DNA of 28,092 nt from JAQVXR01 sp050945755 (lineage in GTDB: Bacteria > Bacillota > Dehalobacteriia > Dehalobacteriales > Dehalobacteriaceae), in contig JBMNTN010000024.1 of the NCBI GenBank assembly GCA_050945755.1, forward strand, positions 1-28,092, written 5' to 3'. The notes beneath the pieces are model-generated. The model was not told the DNA's origin. It worked only from the letters and a program-made list of their open reading frames with translations, and made no database searches. Made by a program: the position numbers and the translations under genes. Shown piece after piece: positions 17,101 through 25,212 of this stretch; within the stretch, counting starts at the first letter, position 1, and each line of letters begins with the position of its first letter.

Positions 17101-17759
17101 CATGGGACGATAGCAATTACAAAACTTTCATTCCGGATAAAGACAATGTCCTGCCCATTACAGATGACGAATATTTTGATGATGATATTGTGGCGCGTTT
17201 TGTTAATTTTGTGAAAGTAGTTTATGGTGAAGATACCTTAGAGGAGAATCTTGATTTTATCGCCAATGCTCTTGGCAATAGAGGGAGTACCTCCCGGGAG
17301 ATTATCCGGAATTACTTTCTGAGGGATTTCTATAAAGATCATGTCAAGATTTACAAGAAACGGCCAATTTATTGGTTGTTTGACAGTGGGAAGGAAAACG
17401 GGTTTAAGGCGCTTATTTATTTACATCGCTACAACGAAGATACAGTGGGGCGGGTTCGTACCGATTACCTCCATAGAATGCAGGCGGCGCTTGAGGATGC
17501 CATTGCCCACTGTGATGTGGTTTTGGAAAGCAATGTCTCAGGAAGCGAGAAAGCAAAAGTGGTTAAGAAAAAAGAAAAACTGGTTAAGCAGTTAGCGGAA
17601 ACGTGTATTTATGACCAGGCTATTGCCCATGTTGCCCATCAACGAATCCCCCTTGATTTGGATGATGGGGTCAAAGTAAACTATGCCAAATTCCAGGGAG
17701 TAATCGTTTCAAGTGAAGGCAAAAAGCCTGTGAAAGTGGATTTGCTGGGAAAAATTTAG
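14166..17759 (+). CDS. pglX: BREX N6-adenine DNA methyltransferase PglX
   Basis: The 1197-residue protein has the layout of type 1 PglX. The S-adenosylmethionine motif DPCMGSGH is at about residues 323-330 and the catalytic motif NPPY at about 501-504, preceded by YDVVVT. FTPDWIVRYMVENSLG before motif I is a family signature. PglX methylates a non-palindromic site on host DNA, which marks self. The region after NPPY to about residue 880 is the target-recognition part. It is visibly richer in A and T than both ends (14 of 60 G/C in 15841-15900 against 34 of 60 in 17461-17520), which suggests exchange of the recognition domain. No homopolymer tract suggestive of phase variation was noticed. The recognition site cannot be read from the sequence. 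Confidence 0.96.
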   Translation: MDKAAIKSFAIEARKKLIASVKDKAGRIGITKENITDAIKKGEGFAVFPTEIGIEATLVGNELKQRENLVNRIKKKDYEPVMEEVAYTWFNRIIAVRFMEVNDYLPSRIRVLSSETKGKFEPDIVTQAPNIDLELSQEEIEKIISLKEKNELDQLFRLLFIKQCNELGKILPELFEHTSKSNKDYTEILLDISYTNEDGVIRDLLKIDEEDFLEAVEIIGWIYQYYNTEPKDETFVLLKKNIKITKERIPAATQLFTPDWIVRYMVENSLGRLWLEGHPNDVLKAKWKYFLEEAEQEPDVALQLEQIRAEYKKINPEEIKVIDPCMGSGHILVYAFEVLMQIYESCGYTQRDAAQLIVEKNLYGLDIDNRAFQLAYFAVMMKGRKYDRRFLTKGITPNLCSIQDSNSLISFEQGAGQLKINDLYKETANYLIGAFRDAKEYGSILNIEQRDYDGLLKYIEELRQNGTEDLFVSQWINSISGVMPILIKQAKIMAQKYDVVVTNPPYMSSSSMNNHLSSYTKRNYKNSKNDLFAVFIEQSIKMLSANRFVALITQQSWMFLKGYENLRKSILNNNSLICMAHLGARAFEEISGEVVQTATFVLRKTILKSVKSCYIRLVDFDSQASKEAAYLNSLNMTKDVYFVNQDSFNMLPGRIIAYWASKTIFRIFSSLKQIKDFGDARQGMATGNNDFFVRFWFEPSNADIAMNCHDYEEFCNSQKKYIPYTKSSGICKWYGNYYTILRFDSKHYQLLSQSGNCLPSRQFYFKENANWSLISTGKFGARYAYRGSAFDVGAHAFFGDKNVFAMLAYLNSKVFNTLILFLSPTLNYNSGVVELVPCSSNFDDNISQLAIECVNIAKLNWDSFETSWDFKKHPFILMANKGDDTGGWENKIEKTYADWEKHSDFQFLKLKANEEELNRIFIEIYGLQDELTPEVEDKDVTIRKADLQRDMKSFVSYAVGCMLGRYSLDVDGLAYAGGAWDDSNYKTFIPDKDNVLPITDDEYFDDDIVARFVNFVKVVYGEDTLEENLDFIANALGNRGSTSREIIRNYFLRDFYKDHVKIYKKRPIYWLFDSGKENGFKALIYLHRYNEDTVGRVRTDYLHRMQAALEDAIAHCDVVLESNVSGSEKAKVVKKKEKLVKQLAETCIYDQAIAHVAHQRIPLDLDDGVKVNYAKFQGVIVSSEGKKPVKVDLLGKI

Positions 17760-17780
17760 ATAAAAACTTAGGTGAAGAGC

Positions 17781-20309
17781 ATGAACTTACGGATTCAAGA
17801 AAGATTAAACGAGAAATTTAAGCATGGCGAGCGGAGACTGATCTTTTGGTATGACGACAATGCCGATTATGCCGAGGAGATTGATTCTCTCCAGCTGGAT
17901 CATGCCAAATTACATAAGCTCTCAAAGGATAATATCTTTTTTACAAAGTATCTTTTGGAATATGAGGACAAGGAAAACAGTTATCTCATCTATGCTCCTT
18001 TTCCCAAACCGGTAGATAAAGACAACCATCTGGCGGACATGTTCTATTACTCCGAGCCGTTTTATACCGATCGAGTTTCCGAACTTTGTATCGACCTGCA
18101 CATCCCGGAAAAGTACAAAAAACAATTATCTCAGTATCCCAAGTTCTGGCGATCTATTGAAAGGATTGAGAAATTTGCTGCTTTAGGGATCGAAAACTAT
18201 AACCAGGAAATTATTGAGGTTGGTTTATTGGCAGTATTAGCAGGAGTCAAAGTGCCTCGCTTTGAAGAAGTTTTGAAAACATTGATTATCAGTGGTGAGT
18301 ACGGGGAAAACAAATATATCACTGCCTTTGATAAAATGGGGCTTCTCCCATCCTTCTGGCAATTGTGTCAAAAATACTATGGGTACAATGAGGAAAAGCC
18401 CACTCTGGAAAAGCTGGTTGTCACCTTATTGATGACATATACTGCCCATCACTTTCAAGGCGATTTGCCTAAGCCTTGGCAGCCTTTCCTTTCTTATAAG
18501 AAGAACGATTCTGCCGTCTTCATTTCTAATCTGATGAACAATATGCTTTATCAGGAGCGGTATGACCGGATTGCTCATGAGATCGCTTTCAAAATCAAAG
18601 TTGAAGAATTCTTGAATAATGTTCCTGTTGAGAATTATTTCGAGTGTGACACATTTGAAACGTTCGATATAAATATCATTAAGCATCTGGCATCTTTACT
18701 TGTCTCAAATGCGGCACCCTTATCGGAAGAATATCAAGAGGTAATTAAAAACCGGAGCAGCAAGAAGCATTTTGCCGCGAAATATGTTTTCTATTATCAG
18801 GCCATCGCCAAAGCAGATAAATTGTTGGCCGAGATTGAAAAGTTCACTAAAGCCCATGCCAAAGATGCAGATGAAATGATCAAACTCTATACTGCTGCAT
18901 GGGCAAAGATTGATAGGTATTACCGGAATTTTTATATTGCTTTTGATCAGATCGGGTCTAACGAAATTTTATATGAGCTGAGGAAACTGGTAGAGAATAC
19001 CTACACCAATCGTTATCTCATGAAACTCTCTATCTTATGGGCAGATAAGTTAGAGACGATATCTTCTTTCGGGGAATTAACCGGGCAGAAGCAATTTGAT
19101 TTTTATCGGCGTATTGTTGCTCCGGCAGTGAAAAAAGAGTGTACGGCAGTGATTATTTCTGATGGCTTCCGGTATGAATGCGGGATGGAATTGGACGAAC
19201 GGTTGAAAGAGAAGGCAAATGCCAGCTCCGAATTGCAGTATATGATTTCCCTTTTGCCTTCATATACCAGGTTGGGCATGGCCGGGTTATTGCCCCATAA
19301 TTCCTTAACATTTACAGCCGGCTATGATGTATTGGTGGATGGGGAGCCATGTGTATCATTGGAGCAAAGAGGAAAGATCATCCAATCTTATCACCCCCAA
19401 TCCGTGGTTACTACCTATTCTGAAGTGATGGCGATGAATAGGGAAGCTGTGCGGAAGCTTATGACCGGAAAGGAATTAATCTATATCTATCATAACCAAG
19501 TTGATGCCAGGGGTGATCATAAAGCAACAGAAAATGAAGTCTTTATGGCAGCGCAAGAATCAATCAATGAAATTATCAATTTAATTCAAAAGCTTACGGT
19601 AGACAAGTCCATTACAAAGTATATTATCACAGCGGATCATGGTTTTATTTATAAACGAGACAAGCTTGATGAGAGCGACAAAGTGAATTTACCTAGACAA
19701 TCCGGAGCTGATTTGAACAAGCGTTTTATTCTTTCGAAAGAGCCACTGTCTGTTGAGGGAACACTTTGCTACTCCCTTGATGATCTTGGTTTGGGAAACA
19801 AAGGTTTTTACCTAACGGTTCCCCGGGGCACTGATATCTTTAAAGCGCCGGGAGGAGGGCAGAACTATGTCCATGGCGGGGCATCCCTGCAGGAAATCAT
19901 CGTCCCTCTATTAAAAGTAAAAACGGAAAGATACAAAAAAGAAGTGGGGAATGTGGAAGTCGCTTTGACATCGTTAACCCGCAAAATCACCAACTTAATT
20001 ACTTATCTGGACTTTATCCAGACGGAAAATATCAGTGATACACTCAAACCGGCAAAATTAAAGGCTTATTTTGAAACGGCGTCCGGCAAGAAAATTTCTG
20101 ATGAAGAAATTATTATTGCCGACAAGAAAAATGCTTTGCCGGAGAAGCGCCGGTTCCGAGAGAAATTTACTTTCCGCAATCGCAAATATGGAAAAGACGA
20201 AAAGTATTATCTTGTGATCAAGGATATAGTGTCTAATAGGGAAGTATCAAGACATGAATTCATCATCGATATCGCCTTTGCCGATGAGAGTCAAAGTGGT
20301 TACCTATAA
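17781..20309 (+). CDS. pglZ: BREX phosphatase-fold protein PglZ
   Basis: The protein is 842 residues from ATG 17781, preceded by TTAGGTGA; an in-frame GTG at 17772 would sit inside that site. The alkaline-phosphatase-superfamily core is in the middle, with metal-binding motifs AVIISDGFRYECG (Asp near 461) and IITADHGFIYKRD (Asp-His near 619-620), plus YHNQVDARGDH between them. A C-terminal domain follows (REVSRHEFIID). PglZ is required in all BREX types and acts with BrxB and PglX; a phosphatase substrate is not established. It is the last gene of the operon: a strong terminator follows and there is no brxL. Confidence 0.95.
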   Translation: MNLRIQERLNEKFKHGERRLIFWYDDNADYAEEIDSLQLDHAKLHKLSKDNIFFTKYLLEYEDKENSYLIYAPFPKPVDKDNHLADMFYYSEPFYTDRVSELCIDLHIPEKYKKQLSQYPKFWRSIERIEKFAALGIENYNQEIIEVGLLAVLAGVKVPRFEEVLKTLIISGEYGENKYITAFDKMGLLPSFWQLCQKYYGYNEEKPTLEKLVVTLLMTYTAHHFQGDLPKPWQPFLSYKKNDSAVFISNLMNNMLYQERYDRIAHEIAFKIKVEEFLNNVPVENYFECDTFETFDINIIKHLASLLVSNAAPLSEEYQEVIKNRSSKKHFAAKYVFYYQAIAKADKLLAEIEKFTKAHAKDADEMIKLYTAAWAKIDRYYRNFYIAFDQIGSNEILYELRKLVENTYTNRYLMKLSILWADKLETISSFGELTGQKQFDFYRRIVAPAVKKECTAVIISDGFRYECGMELDERLKEKANASSELQYMISLLPSYTRLGMAGLLPHNSLTFTAGYDVLVDGEPCVSLEQRGKIIQSYHPQSVVTTYSEVMAMNREAVRKLMTGKELIYIYHNQVDARGDHKATENEVFMAAQESINEIINLIQKLTVDKSITKYIITADHGFIYKRDKLDESDKVNLPRQSGADLNKRFILSKEPLSVEGTLCYSLDDLGLGNKGFYLTVPRGTDIFKAPGGGQNYVHGGASLQEIIVPLLKVKTERYKKEVGNVEVALTSLTRKITNLITYLDFIQTENISDTLKPAKLKAYFETASGKKISDEEIIIADKKNALPEKRRFREKFTFRNRKYGKDEKYYLVIKDIVSNREVSRHEFIIDIAFADESQSGYL

Positions 20310-20373
20310 TGACTTGCATGGGGCGTAGGTGCTAGGTGAGGGTTCCCGTGATACATTGGGGGATGCAAATGAC

Positions 20374-20416
20374 AAAAAAGCCATGGTTTGATTAAGATCA
20401 AACTATGGCTTTTTTT
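20374..20416 (+). terminator. Intrinsic terminator ending the BREX operon
   Basis: A 19-bp stem (AAAAAAGCCATGGTTTGAT with its near-perfect complement, one G-T pair) closes on a TAAG loop and ends in T residues. It lies 65 bp after the pglZ stop. The 20310-20373 stretch has no open frame resembling brxL. Confidence 0.93.
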
Positions 20417-20506
20417 GCAAAGCAGGGGAGGCATGGGGACAGTTCGTGCGCTATGAAGGACACGCCGTTTTTCAACAAAAATATAGCGATAATCGAAAAT
20501 GATTTA

Positions 20507-20535
20507 TTGTAAAACGATAAATACTGTGCTAAAAT
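20507..20535 (+). promoter_or_regulatory. Promoter and possible operator of the DUF2975-HTH operon
   Basis: TTGTAA (20507-20512), a 17-bp spacer and TAAAAT (20530-20535). Around it CGATAATCG (20488-20496) and ACGATAAAT (20514-20522) repeat a CGATAA core, which could be recognised by the YozG-like regulator encoded by the second gene. Confidence 0.55.
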
Positions 20536-20568
20536 CTCATTATCAATAAATTAGTGAGGTGCCTTTAT

Positions 20569-21048
20569 ATGAAACGAGAAACACTCTTTTTAAAGTTCGT
20601 TGTTGTTCTGATGGGACTTCCTGTCCTTGCTTTGTGTATCTTTTTGTTGCCTGGATTATCGGAGTATGTGGGAGAGATAATTCCTAAGTTTACTTATATG
20701 AAATATCTCTTTTTAATTGGGATGTATTTAACAGCGATAGCGTTTTTCTTTGCTTTGTATCAGACTTTGAAACTTTTAACCTATATTGACAAGGACAAAG
20801 CTTTCTCGGAATTATCGGTTACGGCTTTAAAGAATATAAAATACTGTGCCATCACCATCAGTATCTTGTATGTAGCGGAATTACCAATCATCTATCTCAT
20901 AGCAGATGTAGACGACGCTCCGGGTTTGATATTAATCGGATTGGTCATTACTTTTGCTTCCATGGTGATTGCTGTTTTTGCCGCTGTTCTGCAAAAGCTC
21001 TTAAAACATGCCATTGATATCAAATCTGAAAATGATTTAACGATCTGA
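20569..21048 (+). CDS. DUF2975 membrane protein
   Basis: The protein is 159 residues from ATG 20569 behind GTGAGGTG; an in-frame GTG at 20554 overlaps that site. Four membrane segments are evident (about residues 8-30, 44-66, 92-113 and 119-146). The charged turn after the second segment (LLTYIDKDKAFSELSVTALKNIKY) is the signature of DUF2975. These proteins are regularly paired with a YozG-type HTH gene, as here (10-bp gap). The function is unknown; a sensory or accessory membrane role for the regulator is an inference. Confidence 0.85.
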   Translation: MKRETLFLKFVVVLMGLPVLALCIFLLPGLSEYVGEIIPKFTYMKYLFLIGMYLTAIAFFFALYQTLKLLTYIDKDKAFSELSVTALKNIKYCAITISILYVAELPIIYLIADVDDAPGLILIGLVITFASMVIAVFAAVLQKLLKHAIDIKSENDLTI

Positions 21049-21058
21049 GGTGAACAAC

Positions 21059-21280
21059 ATGGCGATTATAATCAATATTGATGTGATGCTGGCTAAAAGG
21101 AAAATGAGTGTCACAGAACTTTCGGAGAGGGTTGGAATCACGATGGCTAATCTTTCGATATTAAAAAACGGAAAGGCAAAGGCCATTCGCTTATCAACTT
21201 TAGAGGCGATTTGTAAGGCTTTAGACTGCCAGCCTGGAGATATTTTAGAATACAAAAGTGACGAAGGCACTCAAGGATAA
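21059..21280 (+). CDS. YozG-like Cro/C1-type HTH regulator
   Basis: The protein is 73 residues from ATG 21059, with GAGGTG 6 nt upstream. It is a single helix-turn-helix domain (RVGITMANLSILKNGKAKAI) with the typical end ALDCQPGDILEYKSDE. It is the partner of the DUF2975 gene and probably regulates the promoter at 20507-20535. It shares the same layout as the regulator at 9124-9339 (MAI start, LDxxCGDI-type end). Confidence 0.88.
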   Translation: MAIIINIDVMLAKRKMSVTELSERVGITMANLSILKNGKAKAIRLSTLEAICKALDCQPGDILEYKSDEGTQG

Positions 21281-21301
21281 TAAAGTAGAGAGGGCAAAGG
21301 A

Positions 21302-22648
21302 ATGAAAATAAAATTGATCCAGCCAAAAATGAGTCTTAGACCAATGGATTCAGAGTTTAAACGTTTAATGGCACCGTCCTTGTCCCTTTTGGTATTAGCT
21401 GCTCTTACTCCCCAGGAACATGAAATTTTTATTGAAGATGAAAATGCACATCCACTATATTTAGCTGATTCCCCCGATTTAGTGGGAATCACCGTGAATG
21501 TTGATACTTCAAATCGAGCCTATCAAATTGCCGAGTTTTATCGCAAGAAAAAAGTACCGGTGATCCTAGGCGGGATCCATGTCAGTGCAAATCCAGAGGA
21601 AGCCTTACAGTTTGCAGATGCGGTTTGTATGGGAGAGGCGGAAAATGTCTGGCATCAAGTTCTTTCTGATGTAAGTATTGGTCAACTAAAACCAAAGTAT
21701 TATTCCCTGAAAATGGCTGATTCCGGCAAAATACCAATTCCCCGCCGGAGTCTCATCCCATCCGGGAGATACCTCTATACCAATATTATTGTGGCCAGCC
21801 GTGGTTGCCCCTTTAAATGTGAATTCTGCTATAATAGCTGCGACTATGTCCACCACCAATATCGTAATCGGCCCATAGCCAATGTAATTGAGGAAATAAA
21901 ACTGCTAAAAACCAAACATGTCATGTTCATTGATGATAACCTGATTGGTAATATTCCCTGGACCAGAGCATTTCTTAAAGAAATTAAACCACTTGGCCTT
22001 AAATGGAATGCCGCTGTCTCGGCTAACATACTTAATCATCCGGATCTTTTAGATCTGATGCAAGAGAGTGGCTGCCAAAGCCTATTTATCGGATTTGAGT
22101 CAATTAATGAACAGTCCATTCAAAGTGTGCAAAAGTTTCAAAATAAAAGAGAAAATTATGAGCGCTTAATTGATGAGCTGCACAAACGGGGTATTATGAT
22201 AAATGCCAGTCTGGTCTTTGGTTTTGATCATGATTCTCCCCAAGTGTTTCAAAACACCCTGGACTGGTTAGTTAAAAACAAAGTGGAAACAATGACAGCC
22301 CACATTCTCACCCCTTATCCCGGTACAGTTTTATATCAAAGGTTCTTAGAAGAGGGAAGGATTACTGATTTTGATTTAAGTCATTATAATACTTCAAACG
22401 TGGTCTTTACCCCGAAACGGATGACTCAAGAAGAGTTACTCAAGGGGTATTTATGGATTTACAAAGAGTTTTACTCTTTTAAAAATATTTCTAAAAGGAT
22501 ACCGGATCATCCAAAGCAAAAAGTGCCGTATATTTTATTTAATTTATGCTATCGTAAATTTGGCAAAGTTATTTCTAAAATTGCCAGTTTTGGTTTGATG
22601 AATTCTTTAGGAAGGTTAGCAAGAAAACTGTCTTATCATATTGAATAA
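21302..22648 (+). CDS. B12-binding-type radical SAM protein
   Basis: The 448-residue protein starts at ATG 21302 behind AAAGGA, 21 bp after the HTH gene. Residues 1-135 form a Rossmann-like cobalamin-binding-type domain (VPVILGGIHVSANPEEALQF). The DxHxxG motif that ligates the cobalt is not visible, so cobalamin may be bound base-on or not at all. The radical SAM core has C169-x3-C173-x2-C176 (RGCPFKCEFC), the iron-sulfur cluster site, followed by HVMFIDDNLIGN and LFIGFESIN, which are typical of this branch. A C-terminal helical part ends in a basic tail. It could modify a lipid, peptide or small molecule; the substrate is unknown. Whether it forms one operon with the membrane protein and regulator is likely from spacing but unproven. 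Confidence 0.88.
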   Translation: MKIKLIQPKMSLRPMDSEFKRLMAPSLSLLVLAALTPQEHEIFIEDENAHPLYLADSPDLVGITVNVDTSNRAYQIAEFYRKKKVPVILGGIHVSANPEEALQFADAVCMGEAENVWHQVLSDVSIGQLKPKYYSLKMADSGKIPIPRRSLIPSGRYLYTNIIVASRGCPFKCEFCYNSCDYVHHQYRNRPIANVIEEIKLLKTKHVMFIDDNLIGNIPWTRAFLKEIKPLGLKWNAAVSANILNHPDLLDLMQESGCQSLFIGFESINEQSIQSVQKFQNKRENYERLIDELHKRGIMINASLVFGFDHDSPQVFQNTLDWLVKNKVETMTAHILTPYPGTVLYQRFLEEGRITDFDLSHYNTSNVVFTPKRMTQEELLKGYLWIYKEFYSFKNISKRIPDHPKQKVPYILFNLCYRKFGKVISKIASFGLMNSLGRLARKLSYHIE

Positions 22649-22706
22649 GTTCTTAGCGTAATGACCCTCTTGATTATGGTATTAACCAGAGCATCAACAG
22701 AGTCTG

Positions 22707-22790
22707 CTGATAATATCCTTTTTTACTTTATTGGTACAGGACGCCCAGGTTGACAGCCTCCCTCCGGGAGGCTTAAAATTATATTATTAA
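22707..22790 (+). repeat. Dispersed repeat, copy 2, acting as promoter of the hydrolase gene
   Basis: The right part matches the copies at 6178 and 27441: GCCCAGGTTGACA, hairpin GCCTCCC-TCC-GGGAGGC (22756-22772), then TTAAAATTATATT. The left part is diverged. TTGACA (22750-22755) with the hairpin as a 17-bp spacer to TTAAAA (or 18 bp to TAAAAT) would start transcription near 22786, 23 bp before the hydrolase ATG. Confidence 0.7.
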
Positions 22791-22808
22791 ATTACGGAGA
22801 GATGCGCG

Positions 22809-23564
22809 ATGATCAAAGAAATTATTTCCGGCAGAAATGGATATGACATCCCCTGCCTGAACAATCTATCCGGTGGCGAAAAACTGGCTGTTATCATCAG
22901 CCACGGCTTTGGGAGCAGCAAAGAGAGCCCAACCAACCAGGCCGTCTCTGCGGCCTTACCGAAGTATGGGATTGGCACGTACAGTTTTGACTTTCCCGCT
23001 CACGGTGAAAGCCCCGTAGACGGCAGGATGCTTCGCATCGGTAACTGCACAGGGGATCTTGCCGACGTTGAAGCCCATGTGCACAAATTATTGCCGGAAG
23101 CTGAGATTGCTTATTTTTCATCCAGTTTCGGCGCTTACATTAACCTAATCTATCTTGCTACCCGGAAACACGCAGGACGAAAATCCTTTCTGCGCTGTGC
23201 TGCCGTGGACATGCCGGGGATATTCAGGAGCAAAACAACACCGGAATACCAGGATCAGCTCGAAACCCAGGGTTTTGTGATGCTGGATAGGGGTTATCTC
23301 CGTCCGCTTAAGATTACACGTGAATTCCTAGCCGACCTTGATGGGCATAACGTGTTCAGCCTCTACCAGCCGGGCATGGCCGAACTTGGAATGATTCACG
23401 GTACTGCCGACGAAACCGCATCTATCGATGATACACGGCGTTTTGCCAGGCAATCCGGCGCAGAACTTATCGAGGTCAAAGACGCGGATCATCGCTTCCT
23501 CATCCCCGGAGGAATGGAGCAGGTCATTGATGCAGCGGTAAGATTCTTCACCAATCCGGTATAG
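22809..23564 (+). CDS. Alpha/beta hydrolase (serine esterase/peptidase-like)
   Basis: The 251-residue protein starts at ATG 22809 behind CGGAGAG. It has the alpha/beta hydrolase core: an oxyanion-type HGFGSSKESP loop (about residues 32-41), the nucleophile elbow with Ser106 (SSSFG), Asp201 (HGTADE) and His228 (DADHRF). Together these are a complete Ser-Asp-His set. There is no signal peptide, so it is cytoplasmic. Its GC content is somewhat higher than the AT-rich neighbours. The substrate cannot be told; esterase, acyltransferase or peptidase activity is possible. It is a single-gene unit between the repeat-borne promoter and the T-box. Confidence 0.88.
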   Translation: MIKEIISGRNGYDIPCLNNLSGGEKLAVIISHGFGSSKESPTNQAVSAALPKYGIGTYSFDFPAHGESPVDGRMLRIGNCTGDLADVEAHVHKLLPEAEIAYFSSSFGAYINLIYLATRKHAGRKSFLRCAAVDMPGIFRSKTTPEYQDQLETQGFVMLDRGYLRPLKITREFLADLDGHNVFSLYQPGMAELGMIHGTADETASIDDTRRFARQSGAELIEVKDADHRFLIPGGMEQVIDAAVRFFTNPV

Positions 23565-23608
23565 GGATATGTGCAAAGCTTGAAGAAAAGTCTATTTAAA
23601 ATTTTCTA

Positions 23609-23637
23609 TTGACAAATCAATATCCGACCTTTAGAAT
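23609..23637 (+). promoter_or_regulatory. Sigma-A promoter of the T-box operon
   Basis: TTGACA (23609-23614), a 17-bp spacer and TAGAAT (23632-23637), starting transcription near 23644. Confidence 0.8.
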
Positions 23638-23669
23638 GTCAATTAATATAGTTTTATTAACAGAAAATA

Positions 23670-23952
23670 GTTAACTGTGATGATAGGGGAAAGTAAATTG
23701 ACTTTCTGATTCTCCAGAGAGCCGGGTAAGGTGAGAGCCGGCATGAAGAAACCTTTTGAAGTTCCCCCTGGAGCTATCTGCTGAATGCCTGATGGTTAGT
23801 AGGTATGATCGGATCTTCCACCGATAAAAGGAAGCGGGTATAAAGGTGTAAGACACCTCGTACCTTGTAAGCGGGTTAGCTTTAGGCTTGCCAATTAGGG
23901 TGGTACCACGGGAACCTCTCGTCCCTTTTATTAGGGATGAGGGGTTTTTTTA
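23670..23952 (+). promoter_or_regulatory. T-box riboswitch controlling the ABC importer
   Basis: Stem I starts at GATGATAGGGGAAAGTA with the AGUA loop-E motif and the distal AGAGAGCCGG motif. The T-box core AGGGTGGTACCACGGGAA (23897-23914) is followed by a 12-bp terminator stem (23915-23944) and a T run. Uncharged tRNA would stabilise the antiterminator and turn the transporter on during amino-acid starvation. The specifier codon is uncertain: UGG (Trp) at 23769-23771 is next to a purine in the right place. The antiterminator reads UGGU, which pairs best with a tRNA whose discriminator is A, whereas Trp tRNAs normally have G. A Phe or Tyr specificity is therefore possible. Positions 23953-24173 contain no gene. 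Confidence 0.93.
23915..23951 (+). terminator. T-box-controlled intrinsic terminator
   Basis: CCTCTCGTCCCT pairs with AGGGATGAGGGG across a TTTATT loop and is followed by seven T. It competes with the antiterminator that contains the T-box core. Confidence 0.9.
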
Positions 23953-24173
23953 ATTTCAGTTGAGAGAAAGGGGGGCTAAAACAGATTGAGAGTAAATAAA
24001 GGAGTGATGAACGGAAGCAAAATTATAATAAGAAATTAATTTAGAGAGAAAAAAATGGTTGAAAATCAGTACAAACTGAAATCCAACCGAAAAGAAAACA
24101 TACCAAGTATAGTTTAATACAACCAGTAACCTAGTCAAGCTTAAATTTAAGAGGAGAGAGGAGATTTACTTAA

Positions 24174-25193
24174 ATGAAAAATAAATCAGTTTTAATACTA
24201 TTGGTTTTGGCCGTTTCGATAGGCTTATTATTAACGGGATGTGCATCCCAAGGAAATAACGAAGAGAGTTCTTCCGGCGAGGAAGCAAATGATGCCGTAA
24301 CGATTGGTATTATCCAAATCGTCGAGCATCCGTCTCTTGATGCAGCCCGGCTGGGTTTCTTGGATGCTTTAGCGGCAGAAGGTTATGAAGAGGGCAAGAA
24401 TCTTACTGTTAACTATCAAAATGCGCAGGGAGATATGCCTACTCTCAATACAATTGCCAAGAATTTAGCAGCCGAAGGAAACGACCTGGTTTTAGCCATT
24501 GCCACCCCCTCTGCGCAGGCGATGGCAAATGCCGGCAAGAATAGTTCTTTGCCGATATTATTTACAGCAGTTACCGATCCTGTTGCGGCCGGATTAGTTA
24601 AATCGATGGAAAAGCCGGACACCAATCTCACCGGTACCACGGATATGGCTCCTGTAAAGGATCAAATAAAACTGATCCAAGATATAAAGCCGGATGTAAA
24701 AAATATCGGCGTTATTTATAACACCAGTGAAGTAAACTCGGTGGTTCAGGTGGAACTGGCGAAACAAGCAGCAGCTGAGCTAGGGTTAAATATCGTTGAA
24801 AGCGTGGCAACCAATAGCAGTGAAGTTGACCAGGCAGCAAAATCTTTAGTAGGGAAAGTTGATGCGATCTATGTACCGACGGACAATGCAGTAGTATCTG
24901 CTCTGGAATCAGTAATAAATGTAGCAAAGAAAAACAAACTCCTGCTAGTGTCCGCAGAAAATGACAGTGTCAAGCGGGGCACAGTGGCGACCATCGGCCT
25001 TGATTATTATAAACTAGGTGAACAAACTGGGAAGATGGCTTATAAAATTTTATCCGGTGCAGGAAAACCTCAGGATATGCCTGTTGAATCCCAAGAGGGA
25101 AATCAGATCACAGTCAACCAAAAAGCAGCTGCCGACTTTAATGTCATAGTGCCGGAAAGCATTTTGGGAAAGGCGACAGAAGTCATTAAATAA
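24174..25193 (+). CDS. trpX: ABC transporter substrate-binding lipoprotein (TrpX-like, PF04392)
   Basis: The 339-residue protein starts at ATG 24174 behind AGGAGAGAGGAG. A lipoprotein signal peptide ends at LLTGC near residue 23. The two-lobed binding fold shows the family segments VTIGIIQIVEHPSLDAARLG, LVLAIATPSAQAMANA and PILFTAVTDPVAAGLV, then DAIYVPTDNAVVSALESV. It captures an aromatic or related amino acid outside the cell and passes it to the permease downstream (20-bp gap). The gene name reflects the family; the ligand depends on the T-box specificity and is not proven. Confidence 0.88.
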   Translation: MKNKSVLILLVLAVSIGLLLTGCASQGNNEESSSGEEANDAVTIGIIQIVEHPSLDAARLGFLDALAAEGYEEGKNLTVNYQNAQGDMPTLNTIAKNLAAEGNDLVLAIATPSAQAMANAGKNSSLPILFTAVTDPVAAGLVKSMEKPDTNLTGTTDMAPVKDQIKLIQDIKPDVKNIGVIYNTSEVNSVVQVELAKQAAAELGLNIVESVATNSSEVDQAAKSLVGKVDAIYVPTDNAVVSALESVINVAKKNKLLLVSAENDSVKRGTVATIGLDYYKLGEQTGKMAYKILSGAGKPQDMPVESQEGNQITVNQKAAADFNVIVPESILGKATEVIK

Positions 25194-25212
25194 TCAGGGT
25201 GGTGACAAGGGA

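Noticed and set aside
20310..20373. Possible remains of brxL after pglZ
   Set aside because: The stretch is only 64 bp, has stops in all plus-strand frames I read, and shows nothing like the BrxL start. It is too short to claim a decayed gene.
20430..20470. GGGGACAGTTCGTGCG, resembling the conserved ends of some REP or transposon-type sequences
   Set aside because: It occurs once, without an inverted partner or transposase gene nearby, so a mobile-element claim is not supported.
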